From contig JANQRB010000018.1 in NCBI GenBank assembly GCA_028284775.1, positions 1 through 64,000 of the forward strand: a DNA stretch of 64,000 bases, read 5' to 3'. Of the stretch, positions 44,364 through 54,413 are shown piece by piece. The translations under genes and the position numbers were made by a program. The DNA is from Candidatus Kapaibacterium sp. (GTDB lineage Bacteria > Bacteroidota > Ignavibacteria > Kapaibacteriales > UBA7675). The notes under the pieces are model-generated. The model did not search any database. It was not told the origin of the DNA and worked only from the letters and a program-made list of their open reading frames with translations. The first letter of the stretch is position 1. Every line of letters starts with the position of its first letter.

Positions 44364-46682
44364 ATGCACTGCGCATTGTGGACCAGATTGTCGGGAATTT
44401 TTCTTGTAAGCGTACTACTATCGGCGCCGCTTTTCGGGCAGCCGGAAGAACTCGTTCAGGTCGGACGCCAGCCATTGGCGATTGTGCCCGTCGGTGATGT
44501 TATCCATGTCTTTTGCGGCCAGGTCGATCTGAATTTTAATGCAGTTCAGGATGACGACGACGAGCCCGCCGCCTGGTATGTGCTCGATGCAGCGTCGCGC
44601 AGCGTCATCAGTTCCCGAAGCTTTAGCTGGGGCGCGCCCGCCTTCCCAATGCGGACGGCCTATGACAGTCGCAGTCAGATTTTCTACCTGTGCCGCGACG
44701 GCCGCGTTGAATCTTACGCGTCCGACAGCCAAAATGAAATTGAGGATGAATTCGGTATCGAGGGAGCCGTTGCCGTCAGCGTCGACGAGCCCCAGGATCG
44801 ACTGATTGTCAGTGTCCGCAACAGCGACGCCGACGACGAGATTGTGCTGCTCGATCTTACGAGCCGTGCAACGCAGCGTTTTCCAGCACTCGGCAATGTG
44901 CAACAAAGCGTCTCGTTCGACGGCAAGGATGGCCAGAAAGGGATTGCCGTTCTCAACGAAGGAAATTTCGGTCAGGATGATTCCAAATTGCAAATTATTA
45001 CACCCGGCCAGGATCCGGAAGTCAGCGTTATCGACCTGGGCAACACCGGCAATCATTTATTGCTGGATAAGGACAACCGCCTGCTGGTGACGATGAACGG
45101 CAGTCATACCATTCACGTTATCGATCTGGAACAAAAGAAAATCGAACGCAGTATCGCCACCGGTACAGAGGGTACTAACGGCCCGCGCGAAACACTTCGT
45201 CTTGGCGAAGAACTCTTCGTGACGACGTACAACAGCGACCTGCGCCGAATCGATTATGAGAGCGGCGAGCTGATCGCCGTCTTGGAAAGCGGCGGTAAAC
45301 CGGAAGGGCTGGCCTTTGCCGCCGGTCGTCTCTGGGTCGCAAATGCATTTGAAAACGCTTCCTTTACTGTTGCGGCGACCGTTGCCATATTGCATCCGGC
45401 TTTATCGACGGAAGTGAGCGAGATCGTGCAAACGGGCGTCCAACCGCTGGGCGTTTTCCATGTGGGCGAGCATACGCATATATTCTGCACCGGACTTGAC
45501 GCAAACTTCAACGGTATTCAGGATGAAGGAGATGTAGCTCCTGCCTGGTATCAGTATGAACGCAGCTCGCGGAAACTGGTGGGGAGCCGGATTCTCGAAT
45601 GGGGCTCGATCGGCTTTCCGTTTCGTCCCGGCCTGGACTATGACAATTCGATTATCTACTTCAGCCATTTAGGGCGCATCCGCAGCTTCAGCCTTGAAAA
45701 TCTGGAATTGTTAAACGACGAAGTTTTGCCGGGACCCGCTGCCGCCGTCAGCGTCGATCAGGAGGGCCGTCGCCTGTTCGTCAGCCGACGTGTAGTGGAT
45801 GGAACCGGCTTTGTCGTGGAGTTTGACCTGCAAACGGAAGAGCAAACTAACTTGCCGGCAGGCAAATTTGTCCAGCAGACGCTTGCGTATTCAACTTCGC
45901 AGGGCGGAGCGGGCCTTGCGATTCTTAACGAAGGCGATTTCGGTACAGAAACCTCGACGCTGCAAATTGTACCGGAAGTGCCGGGCCCGCCAGAGCGGCT
46001 GATCGAGCTGGGCGGCACCGGTAACCACCTCTTTCAATACGGCGATCTGTTGCTGGTGACCATGAATGGCAGCCATAGTGTTCAGCTTATCGACCTGACG
46101 ACATTCCAGATCGTCCGTACGATTCCGACGCAAACTTTAGAATTCGATGGTCCGCGCGAATCCCTGGTATTGGACGACTATCTGTTTGTCAGCACCTACA
46201 CCGGCGATGTTCGGCGTTTCGATCTCACAAGCGGAGAGCTGCTCGACATCTATCAGACGGGTGGACGCACCGAAGGGCTGGGCGCGGCGGACGGTGAGAT
46301 ATGGGTCGCCAATGAATTTGAACCGCAAAGCTTTACACCACAGCAGACCGTCGCCATTATCAGACTAGAGCCGGCATCGACGGTGCGGGTCGCCGGCGCG
46401 ATAGGGCGGGAACAAGCTTCAATTGCCGTCTACCCGCATCCAATCAGTGATCGCGCCGTCGTCAGCGTAGCAGCTGAGCTGCTGGCGGGGGAGCGCCCGA
46501 GCCTGCGAATTTTCCGCATGGATGGCAGTGAAGCGGCAACTATCTCCTGCCGGGCCAATGCCGACGGCAACGGCGAGGCGCTGATTCAGATTGATCGTCT
46601 GGCATTGTCGTCAGGACCCTACATGCTTAATCTACAGACAAAGGACGGCGCGCGCTCAATTCCCATCATCGTGCGGCGTTAG
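44364..46682 (+). CDS. BtuG-like tandem beta-propeller with T9SS sorting domain
   Basis: 772 residues, start supported by GGGAGCGAGG upstream. Signal peptide is residues ~1-25. The body is a clear internal duplication of about 310 residues each. Paired segments include VGRQPLAIVPVG / TGVQPLGVFHVG, AVLNEGNFGQDDSKLQI / AILNEGDFGTETSTLQI, and LLVTMNGSHTIHVIDL / LLVTMNGSHSVQLIDL. Each half looks like one YncE/DUF5074-type propeller, the fold of the B12-capturing surface protein BtuG of Bacteroides. BtuG is a single-propeller lipoprotein. This protein lacks a lipobox and ends in a T9SS-type domain (VYPHPISDRAVVSV, LSSGPYMLNLQ). Riboswitch control and the adjacent receptor support cobalamin capture. 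Confidence 0.8.
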   Translation: MHCALWTRLSGIFLVSVLLSAPLFGQPEELVQVGRQPLAIVPVGDVIHVFCGQVDLNFNAVQDDDDEPAAWYVLDAASRSVISSRSFSWGAPAFPMRTAYDSRSQIFYLCRDGRVESYASDSQNEIEDEFGIEGAVAVSVDEPQDRLIVSVRNSDADDEIVLLDLTSRATQRFPALGNVQQSVSFDGKDGQKGIAVLNEGNFGQDDSKLQIITPGQDPEVSVIDLGNTGNHLLLDKDNRLLVTMNGSHTIHVIDLEQKKIERSIATGTEGTNGPRETLRLGEELFVTTYNSDLRRIDYESGELIAVLESGGKPEGLAFAAGRLWVANAFENASFTVAATVAILHPALSTEVSEIVQTGVQPLGVFHVGEHTHIFCTGLDANFNGIQDEGDVAPAWYQYERSSRKLVGSRILEWGSIGFPFRPGLDYDNSIIYFSHLGRIRSFSLENLELLNDEVLPGPAAAVSVDQEGRRLFVSRRVVDGTGFVVEFDLQTEEQTNLPAGKFVQQTLAYSTSQGGAGLAILNEGDFGTETSTLQIVPEVPGPPERLIELGGTGNHLFQYGDLLLVTMNGSHSVQLIDLTTFQIVRTIPTQTLEFDGPRESLVLDDYLFVSTYTGDVRRFDLTSGELLDIYQTGGRTEGLGAADGEIWVANEFEPQSFTPQQTVAIIRLEPASTVRVAGAIGREQASIAVYPHPISDRAVVSVAAELLAGERPSLRIFRMDGSEAATISCRANADGNGEALIQIDRLALSSGPYMLNLQTKDGARSIPIIVRR

Positions 46683-46686
46683 GACG

Positions 46687-48669
46687 ATGGCGTTTCCCCG
46701 AGCAGGTATCGTTGCATTGACCCGGCGGCAGCTGTGCTTTGCGGTGCTGCTGCTGACAACAGCCGCTACGGCTCACAGTCTGCGGGCGCAGACCGACTCG
46801 ACCCGTATCGACTCGGTTTTGCGCCTGGCTCCGGTTGAAGTGCAGGCGGCGCGCCTTTTGCCTTCCGCCCGGCATTTCGTTCCGACGGCTTTGATTGGCC
46901 GGAAACGTCTCCGTGCACTCGGTGCACGACAGTTAAGCGATGCGCTCGGCAGTGTACCCGGCGTCTTTATCAAGAATTATGGTGGCCTGGGCGGGCTGCA
47001 GACGATTTCCTTACGCGGCGGCAGTGCGGCGCAGACGCTGGTACTGCTGGACGGCATGCGACTTAACGCCAGTCAGAATGGTCTGGTTGACTTTTCGACT
47101 TTCCCGCTCTCTCTTGTCGAGGAAATTGAAGTCCTGCGCGGTGGTGCGGCCGCTTTGTATGGTGGTCATGCTCTCTCAGGGGTTGTCAATATCCGTTCGC
47201 GCCCGCCATCGCAGCGCTGGACGTACGGCCTGCGGGCGGAGCATGCTTCCTTCGGCGAATACCGCGCTGCCGGCCGCCTGAGCCTGCCGATCGACTCCAG
47301 CAGCCTGGCCCTCGGATTGACGGTCGACCATAGTGACGGTGATTTTCCTTTTGATTTCAACGAATTCGGCCGCGAGAGGAGATTGCGGCGCAGCAACGGC
47401 GATTTTCGCAATTTGGCCGGAATCGTTCAGCTGCGGAGCCGTTTTGCGGAATGGAGCCTGCATGCAGGAGCGCTGCTGCGCGACACGGAGCGCGGCTCGC
47501 CCGGCGCGGTCGTGCAGGGCAATCTTGAGAATGGCGGCGCGCGACTGAGCGAAACGGACGGCCTCGGCTTTCTACGCGCGCGGAGAATATTGCCAGCCGG
47601 TCCTTCCCTCGCTCTCGGTGCATTTTTGCGTCGCAATTCAACACGTTATATGGATCCGGAGCTGTTTGTGGGAAACCAGGCAACGGAGTTCCAGGCCGAA
47701 GAGGCGGCATTGCAGGGCAATCTTCGCTGGTTGTCGAAGGGCTCGCTGCTCGAGCTGCGCGGAGAAGCAGATGTGGCCGCTCTCCGCGGCACGAGCCTCC
47801 AACCCGATGTCGGTGACCGCGTGCAGCGAGGCCGTCTGTCGCTGGCCAGCCGGGGCGAAATCGAATGGACTTTGCCGCAGCTTGGTGAGCTGAGCGCTCA
47901 GGCTGCCCTGCGATTCGACCACTATTCGGATTTCGGGACGGTGCTTTCGCCGCTGGCCGGTCTGGCACTGTATCGGCCCGACGAAGGGCTTACGCTGCGC
48001 TTGCTCTGGAGCTATAACTTCAGGCCTCCCAGTTTTAATGAGTTGTACTATCTCAATTTCGGCAATGCCAATCTGAAGGCAGAACGCGCCCATTCGTTCA
48101 ACTTAGGCCTGACCTGGCAAAACTCTGACGAATTACGCCTCGAGCTGGACGCTTTCCTGATCCGCAGCAGCAACCAGATCGTTTCGGTGCCAAAGACTCC
48201 GCTAAGCTGGACCGCCGAAAACATTGGCGTCGTGCTGAGTCGCGGTGTAGAGGTCGCCGTCCTCACGTCATTTCTGGACGGACGCTGTAGTTTCACGGCT
48301 GCCTATACACTGCAGCGAGCCAGCGATGAATCACCGGGGACAGACTTTCCCGGCAGCGATATTGTTTACGCCCCCCGCGAATTGCTGAGCGCCGATGTAC
48401 AGGTTAAGGCCGATCCGCTCAGCTTTGGAGCCGCAACGCGACTGAGTGGTCGGCGCTTTGCCTTGCCGGGAGGCGAGCCCGGGTCGGCGCTTCCCGCGCA
48501 CTGGCTGACGACGCTCTTTCTTGAAAAACAATGGCAGTGGAACGACGACCTGCGCTTGGGTTTGCGGCTCGATCTCGACAATGTTTTCGATGTCAGCTAC
48601 ACCGTTATCCGCAACTACCCGATGCCCGGGCGCATGGCGCGCTTGACCATTTCGCTCGATAGAGAATAG
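46687..48669 (+). CDS. btuB: TonB-dependent receptor, BtuB-like
   Basis: 660 residues from ATG 46687, 4 bp after the BtuG-like gene stops, so the two are co-translated. Signal peptide ends near SLRAQ. The plug domain has ALGARQLSDALGSVPGVFIKNYG, TISLRGGSAAQTLVLLDG and EEIEVLRGGAAALYGGHALSGVVNI. The rest is a 22-strand-type barrel (FRPPSFNELYYLNFGNANLKAE is a family signature). Length is close to E. coli BtuB (about 600). The substrate is inferred from the riboswitch and from the BtuG-like partner; the barrel alone would only say TonB-dependent receptor. TonB, BtuF, BtuC and BtuD are not in this window. Confidence 0.85.
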   Translation: MAFPRAGIVALTRRQLCFAVLLLTTAATAHSLRAQTDSTRIDSVLRLAPVEVQAARLLPSARHFVPTALIGRKRLRALGARQLSDALGSVPGVFIKNYGGLGGLQTISLRGGSAAQTLVLLDGMRLNASQNGLVDFSTFPLSLVEEIEVLRGGAAALYGGHALSGVVNIRSRPPSQRWTYGLRAEHASFGEYRAAGRLSLPIDSSSLALGLTVDHSDGDFPFDFNEFGRERRLRRSNGDFRNLAGIVQLRSRFAEWSLHAGALLRDTERGSPGAVVQGNLENGGARLSETDGLGFLRARRILPAGPSLALGAFLRRNSTRYMDPELFVGNQATEFQAEEAALQGNLRWLSKGSLLELRGEADVAALRGTSLQPDVGDRVQRGRLSLASRGEIEWTLPQLGELSAQAALRFDHYSDFGTVLSPLAGLALYRPDEGLTLRLLWSYNFRPPSFNELYYLNFGNANLKAERAHSFNLGLTWQNSDELRLELDAFLIRSSNQIVSVPKTPLSWTAENIGVVLSRGVEVAVLTSFLDGRCSFTAAYTLQRASDESPGTDFPGSDIVYAPRELLSADVQVKADPLSFGAATRLSGRRFALPGGEPGSALPAHWLTTLFLEKQWQWNDDLRLGLRLDLDNVFDVSYTVIRNYPMPGRMARLTISLDRE

Positions 48670-48796
48670 GGAGCAAATAATAGCGGCAAATCAGGGTGGC
48701 AGGCATGAAGAGCGCCGGAAGGATTGCTTTGTGGCGCCACGTTCTTTCTCTAAGCGGCGCATTTAGCGACATCAATGCTTGTATCTTGAGAGAAAA

Positions 48797-49669
48797 TTAG
48801 TGGGGGATATAGAGCGCTTCGCGCGAGGCGAGTGGTTTGCCGTTAAGAAACAAAGCAAAAAAATACACGCCGCTGCTTACGCCGGACGGTGACCAGCTAT
48901 GATGATAAATGCCCATGCGCTGCCAGGTATCCACCAATGTTATGACAAGTTCGCCGGCTTCGTTGAGAACGAACAATTGTACGCGCCCGGTGCCTGCCAG
49001 TTCGTAGCGTATCCTGGCCTCTACGGCAAAAGGATTGGGCAGGGTCAGGCCCAGGGCCCCTTCTTCTGGCAGCGAGTAGCGCGTTGTATCGTCGAGAGCG
49101 CTGTTGACCGCTCCCGGTGTGCCGCCAAAGATGCGTGAGGCGCGCCAGAAATCGCCACGCCGGTTGTCCCACGCGGGATTAATGAGTTCCAACGTGCGCC
49201 CGGTGCCGCTGGCGTCATCAGGCCAGGGCTGCTCGCTGCGATACAAGACGGCGTCCACAAGCCTGTCGTTCGCATCGAAGAGACGCAGCAATTCACCGTC
49301 ACGGCTCAGACCGAAATCAAAATCGCCGATCACATTCTTCAAGTTGGGAAACTGAATCCGAAATGATTCAATGTCGTTGCAGAGGATCAGAAATCCGCCA
49401 GGCGGCACAGCCACATTCACGGGAATTCGAAAGACATTATCGTCATTGTCGTCGGCGAAACGCCAGCCGGCTAGCTCAAGGCTTTTGGGACCGGGATTGT
49501 GCAGCTCGAGCCAGTCACCGGTCTCAAACTCATTGGCGGAGCGAAAATTGATTTCATTGATGATTATTGTGTCGACCTGGGTCGAGTTCTGTCCGCGTCC
49601 GTCAACGGGCGCTATCAGGATCAGGAGTGGAAGCGCTGGCAGAATTCTTCGTATCCAGATGTCGATCAT
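48797..49669 (-). CDS. Secreted lamin-tail-domain protein with C-terminal sorting-like domain
   Basis: 290 residues. Signal-like N-terminus is PALPLLILIAPVDG. Residues ~33-150 match a lamin-tail (LTD) domain: IIINEINFRSANEFETGDWLE, ELHNPGPKSLELAGWRFADD and PGGFLILCND. The final ~85 residues have the beta-sandwich pattern of FlgD-like or T9SS C-terminal domains (LTLPNPFAVEARIRYEL, GVYFFALFLNGK). LTD proteins in bacteria are extracellular and often occur with nucleases or cell-surface adhesion, but no enzyme domain is present here. It is convergent with btuB. Confidence 0.75.
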   Translation of the reverse strand: MIDIWIRRILPALPLLILIAPVDGRGQNSTQVDTIIINEINFRSANEFETGDWLELHNPGPKSLELAGWRFADDNDDNVFRIPVNVAVPPGGFLILCNDIESFRIQFPNLKNVIGDFDFGLSRDGELLRLFDANDRLVDAVLYRSEQPWPDDASGTGRTLELINPAWDNRRGDFWRASRIFGGTPGAVNSALDDTTRYSLPEEGALGLTLPNPFAVEARIRYELAGTGRVQLFVLNEAGELVITLVDTWQRMGIYHHSWSPSGVSSGVYFFALFLNGKPLASREALYIPH

Positions 49670-49909
49670 GTGTGTTGCGCTGACGTTGCAGAAATGTTTG
49701 CATTTGGTAACAGCCCGTAAACTTACGCGAAACGAGAGCGCAATGCAATGCGGAAAGGCCGGACATCAGATTATCGATAGAACGGTAGCTATGTCCCGGG
49801 ATCCAGGATTCTTCCGGACAGAAAAGAGCAGCCAATAATGACATTTCAGACAGCCTATATTGCGTTTGAACAGGACACGTGGTGCGACAGCGGGCTGTAT
49901 TGATGATTG

Positions 49910-51013
49910 TCAGCCGCGAATGAGATCGCTTTCATCGAGACGCCAGAAGGCAATCTTATGGCGAAAGAGCGTTTCGATCTCCGGGTCACAGGGGCAGTTG
50001 TCGTACTCATGATTGAGAAGCCGGGTCTTGTAGTCGGCCAGGAGTTCCAGAAATTCGTCGCACTCGCAACAGCGGAACAGGCGAGCATGGATGTGACGGG
50101 CGCCGTGCAACCTGCGAATAAACCAGCTCAGGTGCTTGCGGGCATAGGCTTTTGCGGTATTGGGATCCAGATTCCAACGAAAGCAGGCCAGCACATAACG
50201 TTCGGCGGCGGCGAGGATTTCTTCGTCCTTGGGCGGCGGCAAGTCCTCATCTCCTGCGAAACGACGTCGAATCTGGTCGAAAATCCAGGGCTGGCCAAGT
50301 GCGCCGCGAGCTACCATTACTCCATCGACACCGGTATGCCGTACCATTTCCACCGCGTCGTCGGCCGAAAAAATATCGCCATTGCCAACGACGGGTATGG
50401 ATACAGCTGCTTTGACCCCGGCGATGTGATCCCAATTGGCTTTCACTGCGTATGTGTCATTGGGGGTACCGGCGTGGAGTGTAAGATAAAAAGCGCCTTC
50501 TTCCTGAGCGATGCGAGCCGCTTTGACGGTGTCGAGCTGCGCGCCCGCCGGCGTGACGCGTAGTTTTATCGACACCGGTATTCCGTCCGCCGCCTGTACG
50601 GCGGCTCTAACGATTGAGGTCAGCCGATCTGCATCATTCAGGAGCGCCGCACCGCAGCCGTGTGAGCATATATTGGGAACCGGACATCCGGCATTGACGT
50701 CGATCAGTTCGGGGCGGTGAGACTCACATACTTTGCGTACGGCATTAGCGATTTCATGGGCTGATTTGCCGGTGAGCTGAATCCCGATCGGTCGTTCGTC
50801 GGGGTTGAAGGTTACCAGTCGGTACATCGTCGGATTGTTATTGACAATGCCCTTGGCAATCGCCATTTCCGTGAAGGTCAGTTGCGCGCCCATTTCGCGG
50901 CACATCATACGAAAACAGCCGTCGGTAGTCCGCGCCATTGGCGCAAGCAACAGAGCCGGCTGCGTTCCGAACAAATTCTGTCGTAGGGAACCTTGTTCTG
51001 CGGCATCACTCAC
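49910..51013 (-). CDS. dus: tRNA-dihydrouridine synthase
   Basis: A 367-residue FMN enzyme that reduces uridine in tRNA D-loops. LLLAPMARTTDGCFR opens the TIM barrel. The catalytic Cys is in DVNAGCPVPN. KLRVTP, the His in LTLHAG, and IPVVGNGDIFSADDA with GVMVARGALGQPWIF (FMN phosphate binding) are all present. The motifs most resemble DusB, but it is longer than the usual ~320 residues because of a C-terminal extension containing CCECDEF. Which uridine it modifies is not certain. Confidence 0.9.
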   Translation of the reverse strand: MSDAAEQGSLRQNLFGTQPALLLAPMARTTDGCFRMMCREMGAQLTFTEMAIAKGIVNNNPTMYRLVTFNPDERPIGIQLTGKSAHEIANAVRKVCESHRPELIDVNAGCPVPNICSHGCGAALLNDADRLTSIVRAAVQAADGIPVSIKLRVTPAGAQLDTVKAARIAQEEGAFYLTLHAGTPNDTYAVKANWDHIAGVKAAVSIPVVGNGDIFSADDAVEMVRHTGVDGVMVARGALGQPWIFDQIRRRFAGDEDLPPPKDEEILAAAERYVLACFRWNLDPNTAKAYARKHLSWFIRRLHGARHIHARLFRCCECDEFLELLADYKTRLLNHEYDNCPCDPEIETLFRHKIAFWRLDESDLIRG

Positions 51014-51052
51014 TCGCTGTACTCACCCGATAGATGGTAAAAAGAAACCAAT

Positions 51053-51970
51053 CTATACGAAAGTCAACCAATCGTATGGATCTTCGCCGCTCTCGAGAAT
51101 CGAGAAAAAGCGATCCTGAATCCGTTTCGTCACCGGACCAACCTTGCCATTGCCGATTTTTACGTGATCGACGCTGCGGACGGGCGTAACTTCCACGGCC
51201 GTTCCGGTAAAGAATATCTCGTCGGCGGTATACAGCATGGCGCGCGGAATTTGAGTCGTGACGGTTTTTATGCCGAGGTCTTCGGCAATCGTGAGGATCG
51301 ATGAGCGTGTGATACCGGCCAGGATTGACGCGCCGAGCGGTGTCGTGTACAACGTGCCGTCCTGCACCAGAAAAATATTCTCGCCACTACCTTCGCTGAC
51401 ATAGCCGTGGACACTGAGGCCGATCCCTTCGTGATACCCGTTGTCTTTTGCTTCAATCTTTATGAGCTGGGCATTCATGTAATTGCCGCCCGCCTTCGAG
51501 AGTGTCGGCATAGTGTTGGGTGCGATGCGGTTCCACGAGGAAACGCAGACGTCCACGCCTTCTTCCAGTGCTTCGGGCCCCAGATAGCGACCCCACTCCC
51601 AGGCCGCAATCACCACATCCAGCGGACAATTCATCGGATAGACTCCCAACTCGCCGTAGCCGCGCATGGCCACCGGTCGAATATAGCAGGCGGATAGATT
51701 ATTGCGGCGAACAAGTTCCAGGCTGGCTTCACACAGTTCATCAATATCATAAGGCAGCTCGGAACGGTAGATCTTAAGGCTCTGCCCCAACCGGCTCATA
51801 TGTTCGCGCAAACGAAAAACAGCAGTGCCCGCCTCTGTTTTGTAGGCGCGAATTCCTTCAAACCATGAGGTGCCGTAATGGACTACATGGGAGAGCACAT
51901 GAATTCTGGCCTCGTCCCAGGCGATATACTCGCCGTTCATCCAGATGAGCTCTGTTTTTGGAATCGCCAT
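51053..51970 (-). CDS. ilvE: Branched-chain amino acid aminotransferase
   Basis: A 305-residue class IV PLP aminotransferase that makes or degrades Val, Leu and Ile. WMNGEYIAWDEARIHVLSH, the HYGTSWFEGIRAY region and the PLP Lys in LSKAGGNYMNAQ are visible. GYVSEGSGENIFLV and FFTGTAVEVTPVRSVD close the active site. The start is ATG 51970 behind a strong GAGGAGGT with short spacing. It ends 39 bp before dus; the two may be co-transcribed but have no clear functional tie. Confidence 0.95.
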   Translation of the reverse strand: MAIPKTELIWMNGEYIAWDEARIHVLSHVVHYGTSWFEGIRAYKTEAGTAVFRLREHMSRLGQSLKIYRSELPYDIDELCEASLELVRRNNLSACYIRPVAMRGYGELGVYPMNCPLDVVIAAWEWGRYLGPEALEEGVDVCVSSWNRIAPNTMPTLSKAGGNYMNAQLIKIEAKDNGYHEGIGLSVHGYVSEGSGENIFLVQDGTLYTTPLGASILAGITRSSILTIAEDLGIKTVTTQIPRAMLYTADEIFFTGTAVEVTPVRSVDHVKIGNGKVGPVTKRIQDRFFSILESGEDPYDWLTFV

Positions 51971-52260
51971 TTTTACCTCCTCGGGGAAGATTTATAGAAC
52001 ATTTATGTGGATATCCATGTACAAAGGGCGCTGTATGGCCTGTAGGCCAACAGGCTACGTGGCGTAGAAATTCCGTGCGCCAAAGCATCGAATGTCGTCA
52101 GAAGAGCTTTTCCGGACACCTCGCCGATTGACGGGGAGACCGGCTGGGAGGTAACGACATAGCCTGACCCGCGCTTGCCTGTAATCGCTTTCCGTTGCCG
52201 GGGCTCTTCAACAGGAGCGCCTTCAAACGTGGCCCGGTGGTCCGCCAAAGCCCCGCAAAA

Positions 52261-52292
52261 TAAAAAACGCCGTGATAACTGCAAATCACGGC
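52261..52292 (-). terminator. Intrinsic terminator after the site-2-type protease gene
   Basis: On the minus strand GCCGTGAT (52292-52285) pairs with ATCACGGC (52276-52269), followed by a run of six T. The stop codon of the protease gene lies inside the 5' arm of the stem. Confidence 0.8.
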
Positions 52293-53440
52293 TGTATTTC
52301 AACGACCAGGCCCCCGTCGTCCCGACTTGACGAAGGCACTTCCTCGGGAATGCCGAAGCGATCGTAGACGCCGTTATAGGTAAAAGTCAGTACAAAGATG
52401 GCGATTGCAGTCCATCCGATCCGCCGTCTCCCGCTATCCAGCGGTGTCGGATCATCGATCGGCGGATGTTTGATTTTGATGAAAACTCGGGTGACAAAGG
52501 CCCAGAGCAGCCAGCCGGCCCAGGCTTCCATAAGCCAGGGGGCGACGCTGTGTAGCACTTCAAGGGTCTGCAAAAACATGCCGGGCTCCGCCAGTGGTCC
52601 TTCCTGCAGCAGCTCGATACGGCCAAACTGTCGTACTATGCCGAGCACACCGCCGCAACCAAGGATAGTGATAAACCACCAGAAGTAGCGGGCGATTTGC
52701 GGCTGTCGATCGCCGAACATCGCATAGCTGATATGGCCGCCGTCGAGCTGGCCGATCGGCAGCAGGTTCAGGCCCGTGAGGATAAGACCAAACCATCCTG
52801 CGCAAAGCCAGGGATAATGATACATTTCGTTCATGGGCGGCAGCCAGCCAGAGGGAGAGGCGAAGAGTTGCGCAAGTCCCCAATAGAGCAGGGTGTCACC
52901 GAAATGCAATCCTGTTGCTGGAATCGCTCCTCCCGCCTCAAGGTATTCCGGATGAATGGTATATATAAATGATTTGGGCGGCAAGGTCATAAAACCGATC
53001 GCGAGAATAATAATGCACATCACGACACCCGCCAAGGGCCCCGCAACGCCGATATCGAATAGCGCCTTGCGATTGTAAATCGGCGTCCGAGTGCGTATGA
53101 CCGCTCCCATCGTTCCGAAGGCACCGATGCCACCCAGCAGAATGCTTGGAAATGGGATGAAGTACGGCAGCGTGGCATCGACGTTGTGATGGCGGGCCGC
53201 GAAATAGTGGCCGAATTCATGAGCCGTAATGATACACATGACAAGGATGGCGTAGGTAATGCCGTAGGTCCAGTTGAATACTTCGAATGGATCGCGCATC
53301 GCCCAGGCCGTGCCAGCCATCACCGTCGTGAGAAAGGTGGCTACAAAAAGAATTACGTGCAGGGCAACTCTGTTTTTACTGCCCAGCTGAGAGGGGAGGT
53401 GGGAAGGTCTGTCACCATAGCCCGAATGTGTATAGCCCAT
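52286..53440 (-). CDS. Site-2-type intramembrane metalloprotease (M50)
   Basis: A 384-residue membrane protein. The zinc motif is AHEFGHYFAARHHNVDATLPYF in a membrane segment (HEFGH, about residues 74-78). The third ligand is in NLLPIGQLDGGH (Asp). There are seven or eight hydrophobic segments and no PDZ domain. FPSILLGGIGAFGTMGAVIR and GVAGPLAGVV are typical of the group that includes plant EGY proteins and their bacterial relatives. Such proteases usually cleave membrane-bound regulators; no anti-sigma target is encoded nearby. A terminator follows. Confidence 0.9.
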   Translation of the reverse strand: MGYTHSGYGDRPSHLPSQLGSKNRVALHVILFVATFLTTVMAGTAWAMRDPFEVFNWTYGITYAILVMCIITAHEFGHYFAARHHNVDATLPYFIPFPSILLGGIGAFGTMGAVIRTRTPIYNRKALFDIGVAGPLAGVVMCIIILAIGFMTLPPKSFIYTIHPEYLEAGGAIPATGLHFGDTLLYWGLAQLFASPSGWLPPMNEMYHYPWLCAGWFGLILTGLNLLPIGQLDGGHISYAMFGDRQPQIARYFWWFITILGCGGVLGIVRQFGRIELLQEGPLAEPGMFLQTLEVLHSVAPWLMEAWAGWLLWAFVTRVFIKIKHPPIDDPTPLDSGRRRIGWTAIAIFVLTFTYNGVYDRFGIPEEVPSSSRDDGGLVVEIQP

Positions 53441-53473
53441 TGTGAATGTCCAGGGTCCTGAAAATGAATCGTC

Positions 53474-54283
53474 TTAATACTCTACCTGTACTCCCAGCGC
53501 AGCGTAAGAATCTCTGTCGTTGAAAAACATTCCGTGCACGCTCTTGCCGCGATAGAAAGAGAAATTGACGGATATACCCGCGGCGTAGCGTTCGCCGACT
53601 TTGAGGCCGATTTGTCCGGCGTGGACAGCCGTTGTCGCGTCGTTGATTGTTGGCAGTTTAAAGTCGTAGCCGCCTACCAGCGAAAGGTGGCTGCCGATAA
53701 GATCGCCATAAGCGAAATCGAAACCCAGCTGAGGTATCAGCGTGCCGAAATCATCCGGAATTGTCGAAAACAGCCAGTTGACGCCGGCGTAGAGGCGTAA
53801 GCTATTCAGTTCCAAGGCCGCGACGAGATCGACAAACTCACGGCTGTAGGTGAAGGCTTCCACCGGTCCCGCATAGCCGTCTACCAGATGCGAGGATATA
53901 TGCGCTATTCGCAGGCGTCCCGTCACGTCATACGCATCGCCCCGCAGCCGCAGTGTGGAATTGACGCCAAAGAAAAAATCAGCCGTTTCAACAGGAAACT
54001 TGAAGCGGCCTTCCGATCGCAAGCGAGTGAAGGTGAAAAAATCAGCTCCACTGCGCAACTCCACCTTGTCGCTGAGCGAATCGGCGCGCAGATCGATTGT
54101 TGTTCCGATATCGAGGCGCAGTTTGTCGCGTACCGGCTGATACAAAACTCCTACGCGGCCTTCGAATACATTGGCCTGCAGCGGACGGAACAAAAGGCCG
54201 GGCGGACTCCATTGGGACTGCGCTTCTCCTGTCGCCGCAAGACCGCAAACCAAGCTAAGTACGGCCAGCAGTCGCTTGCCCAT
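53474..54283 (-). CDS. Outer-membrane protein, DUF1207-like
   Basis: 269 residues. Signal peptide is residues ~1-22 (ending GEAQS). The opening LLFRPLQANVFEGRVGVLYQ and the DIGTTIDL, FFGVNSTLRLRGDAYDVT, HISSHLVDGY segments fit the DUF1207 family of barrel-like outer-membrane proteins of unknown function. Alternating hydrophobic strands and a C-terminal aromatic (VQVEY) support outer-membrane insertion. It lies 33 bp upstream of the protease gene on the same strand, so they could share a transcript. Confidence 0.7.
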   Translation of the reverse strand: MGKRLLAVLSLVCGLAATGEAQSQWSPPGLLFRPLQANVFEGRVGVLYQPVRDKLRLDIGTTIDLRADSLSDKVELRSGADFFTFTRLRSEGRFKFPVETADFFFGVNSTLRLRGDAYDVTGRLRIAHISSHLVDGYAGPVEAFTYSREFVDLVAALELNSLRLYAGVNWLFSTIPDDFGTLIPQLGFDFAYGDLIGSHLSLVGGYDFKLPTINDATTAVHAGQIGLKVGERYAAGISVNFSFYRGKSVHGMFFNDRDSYAALGVQVEY

Positions 54284-54413
54284 AGCATTATCAGATAAGG
54301 TGAAAAGTGCAAGATACGAATTACAATCTTAATCTGTTTGCTTCGCCCTAGCAGCATTGCGGCGCCGTGCAGCCAGCCGGCGCGGAGAAGTGAATCATTA
54401 GGCAGCATTGTCA

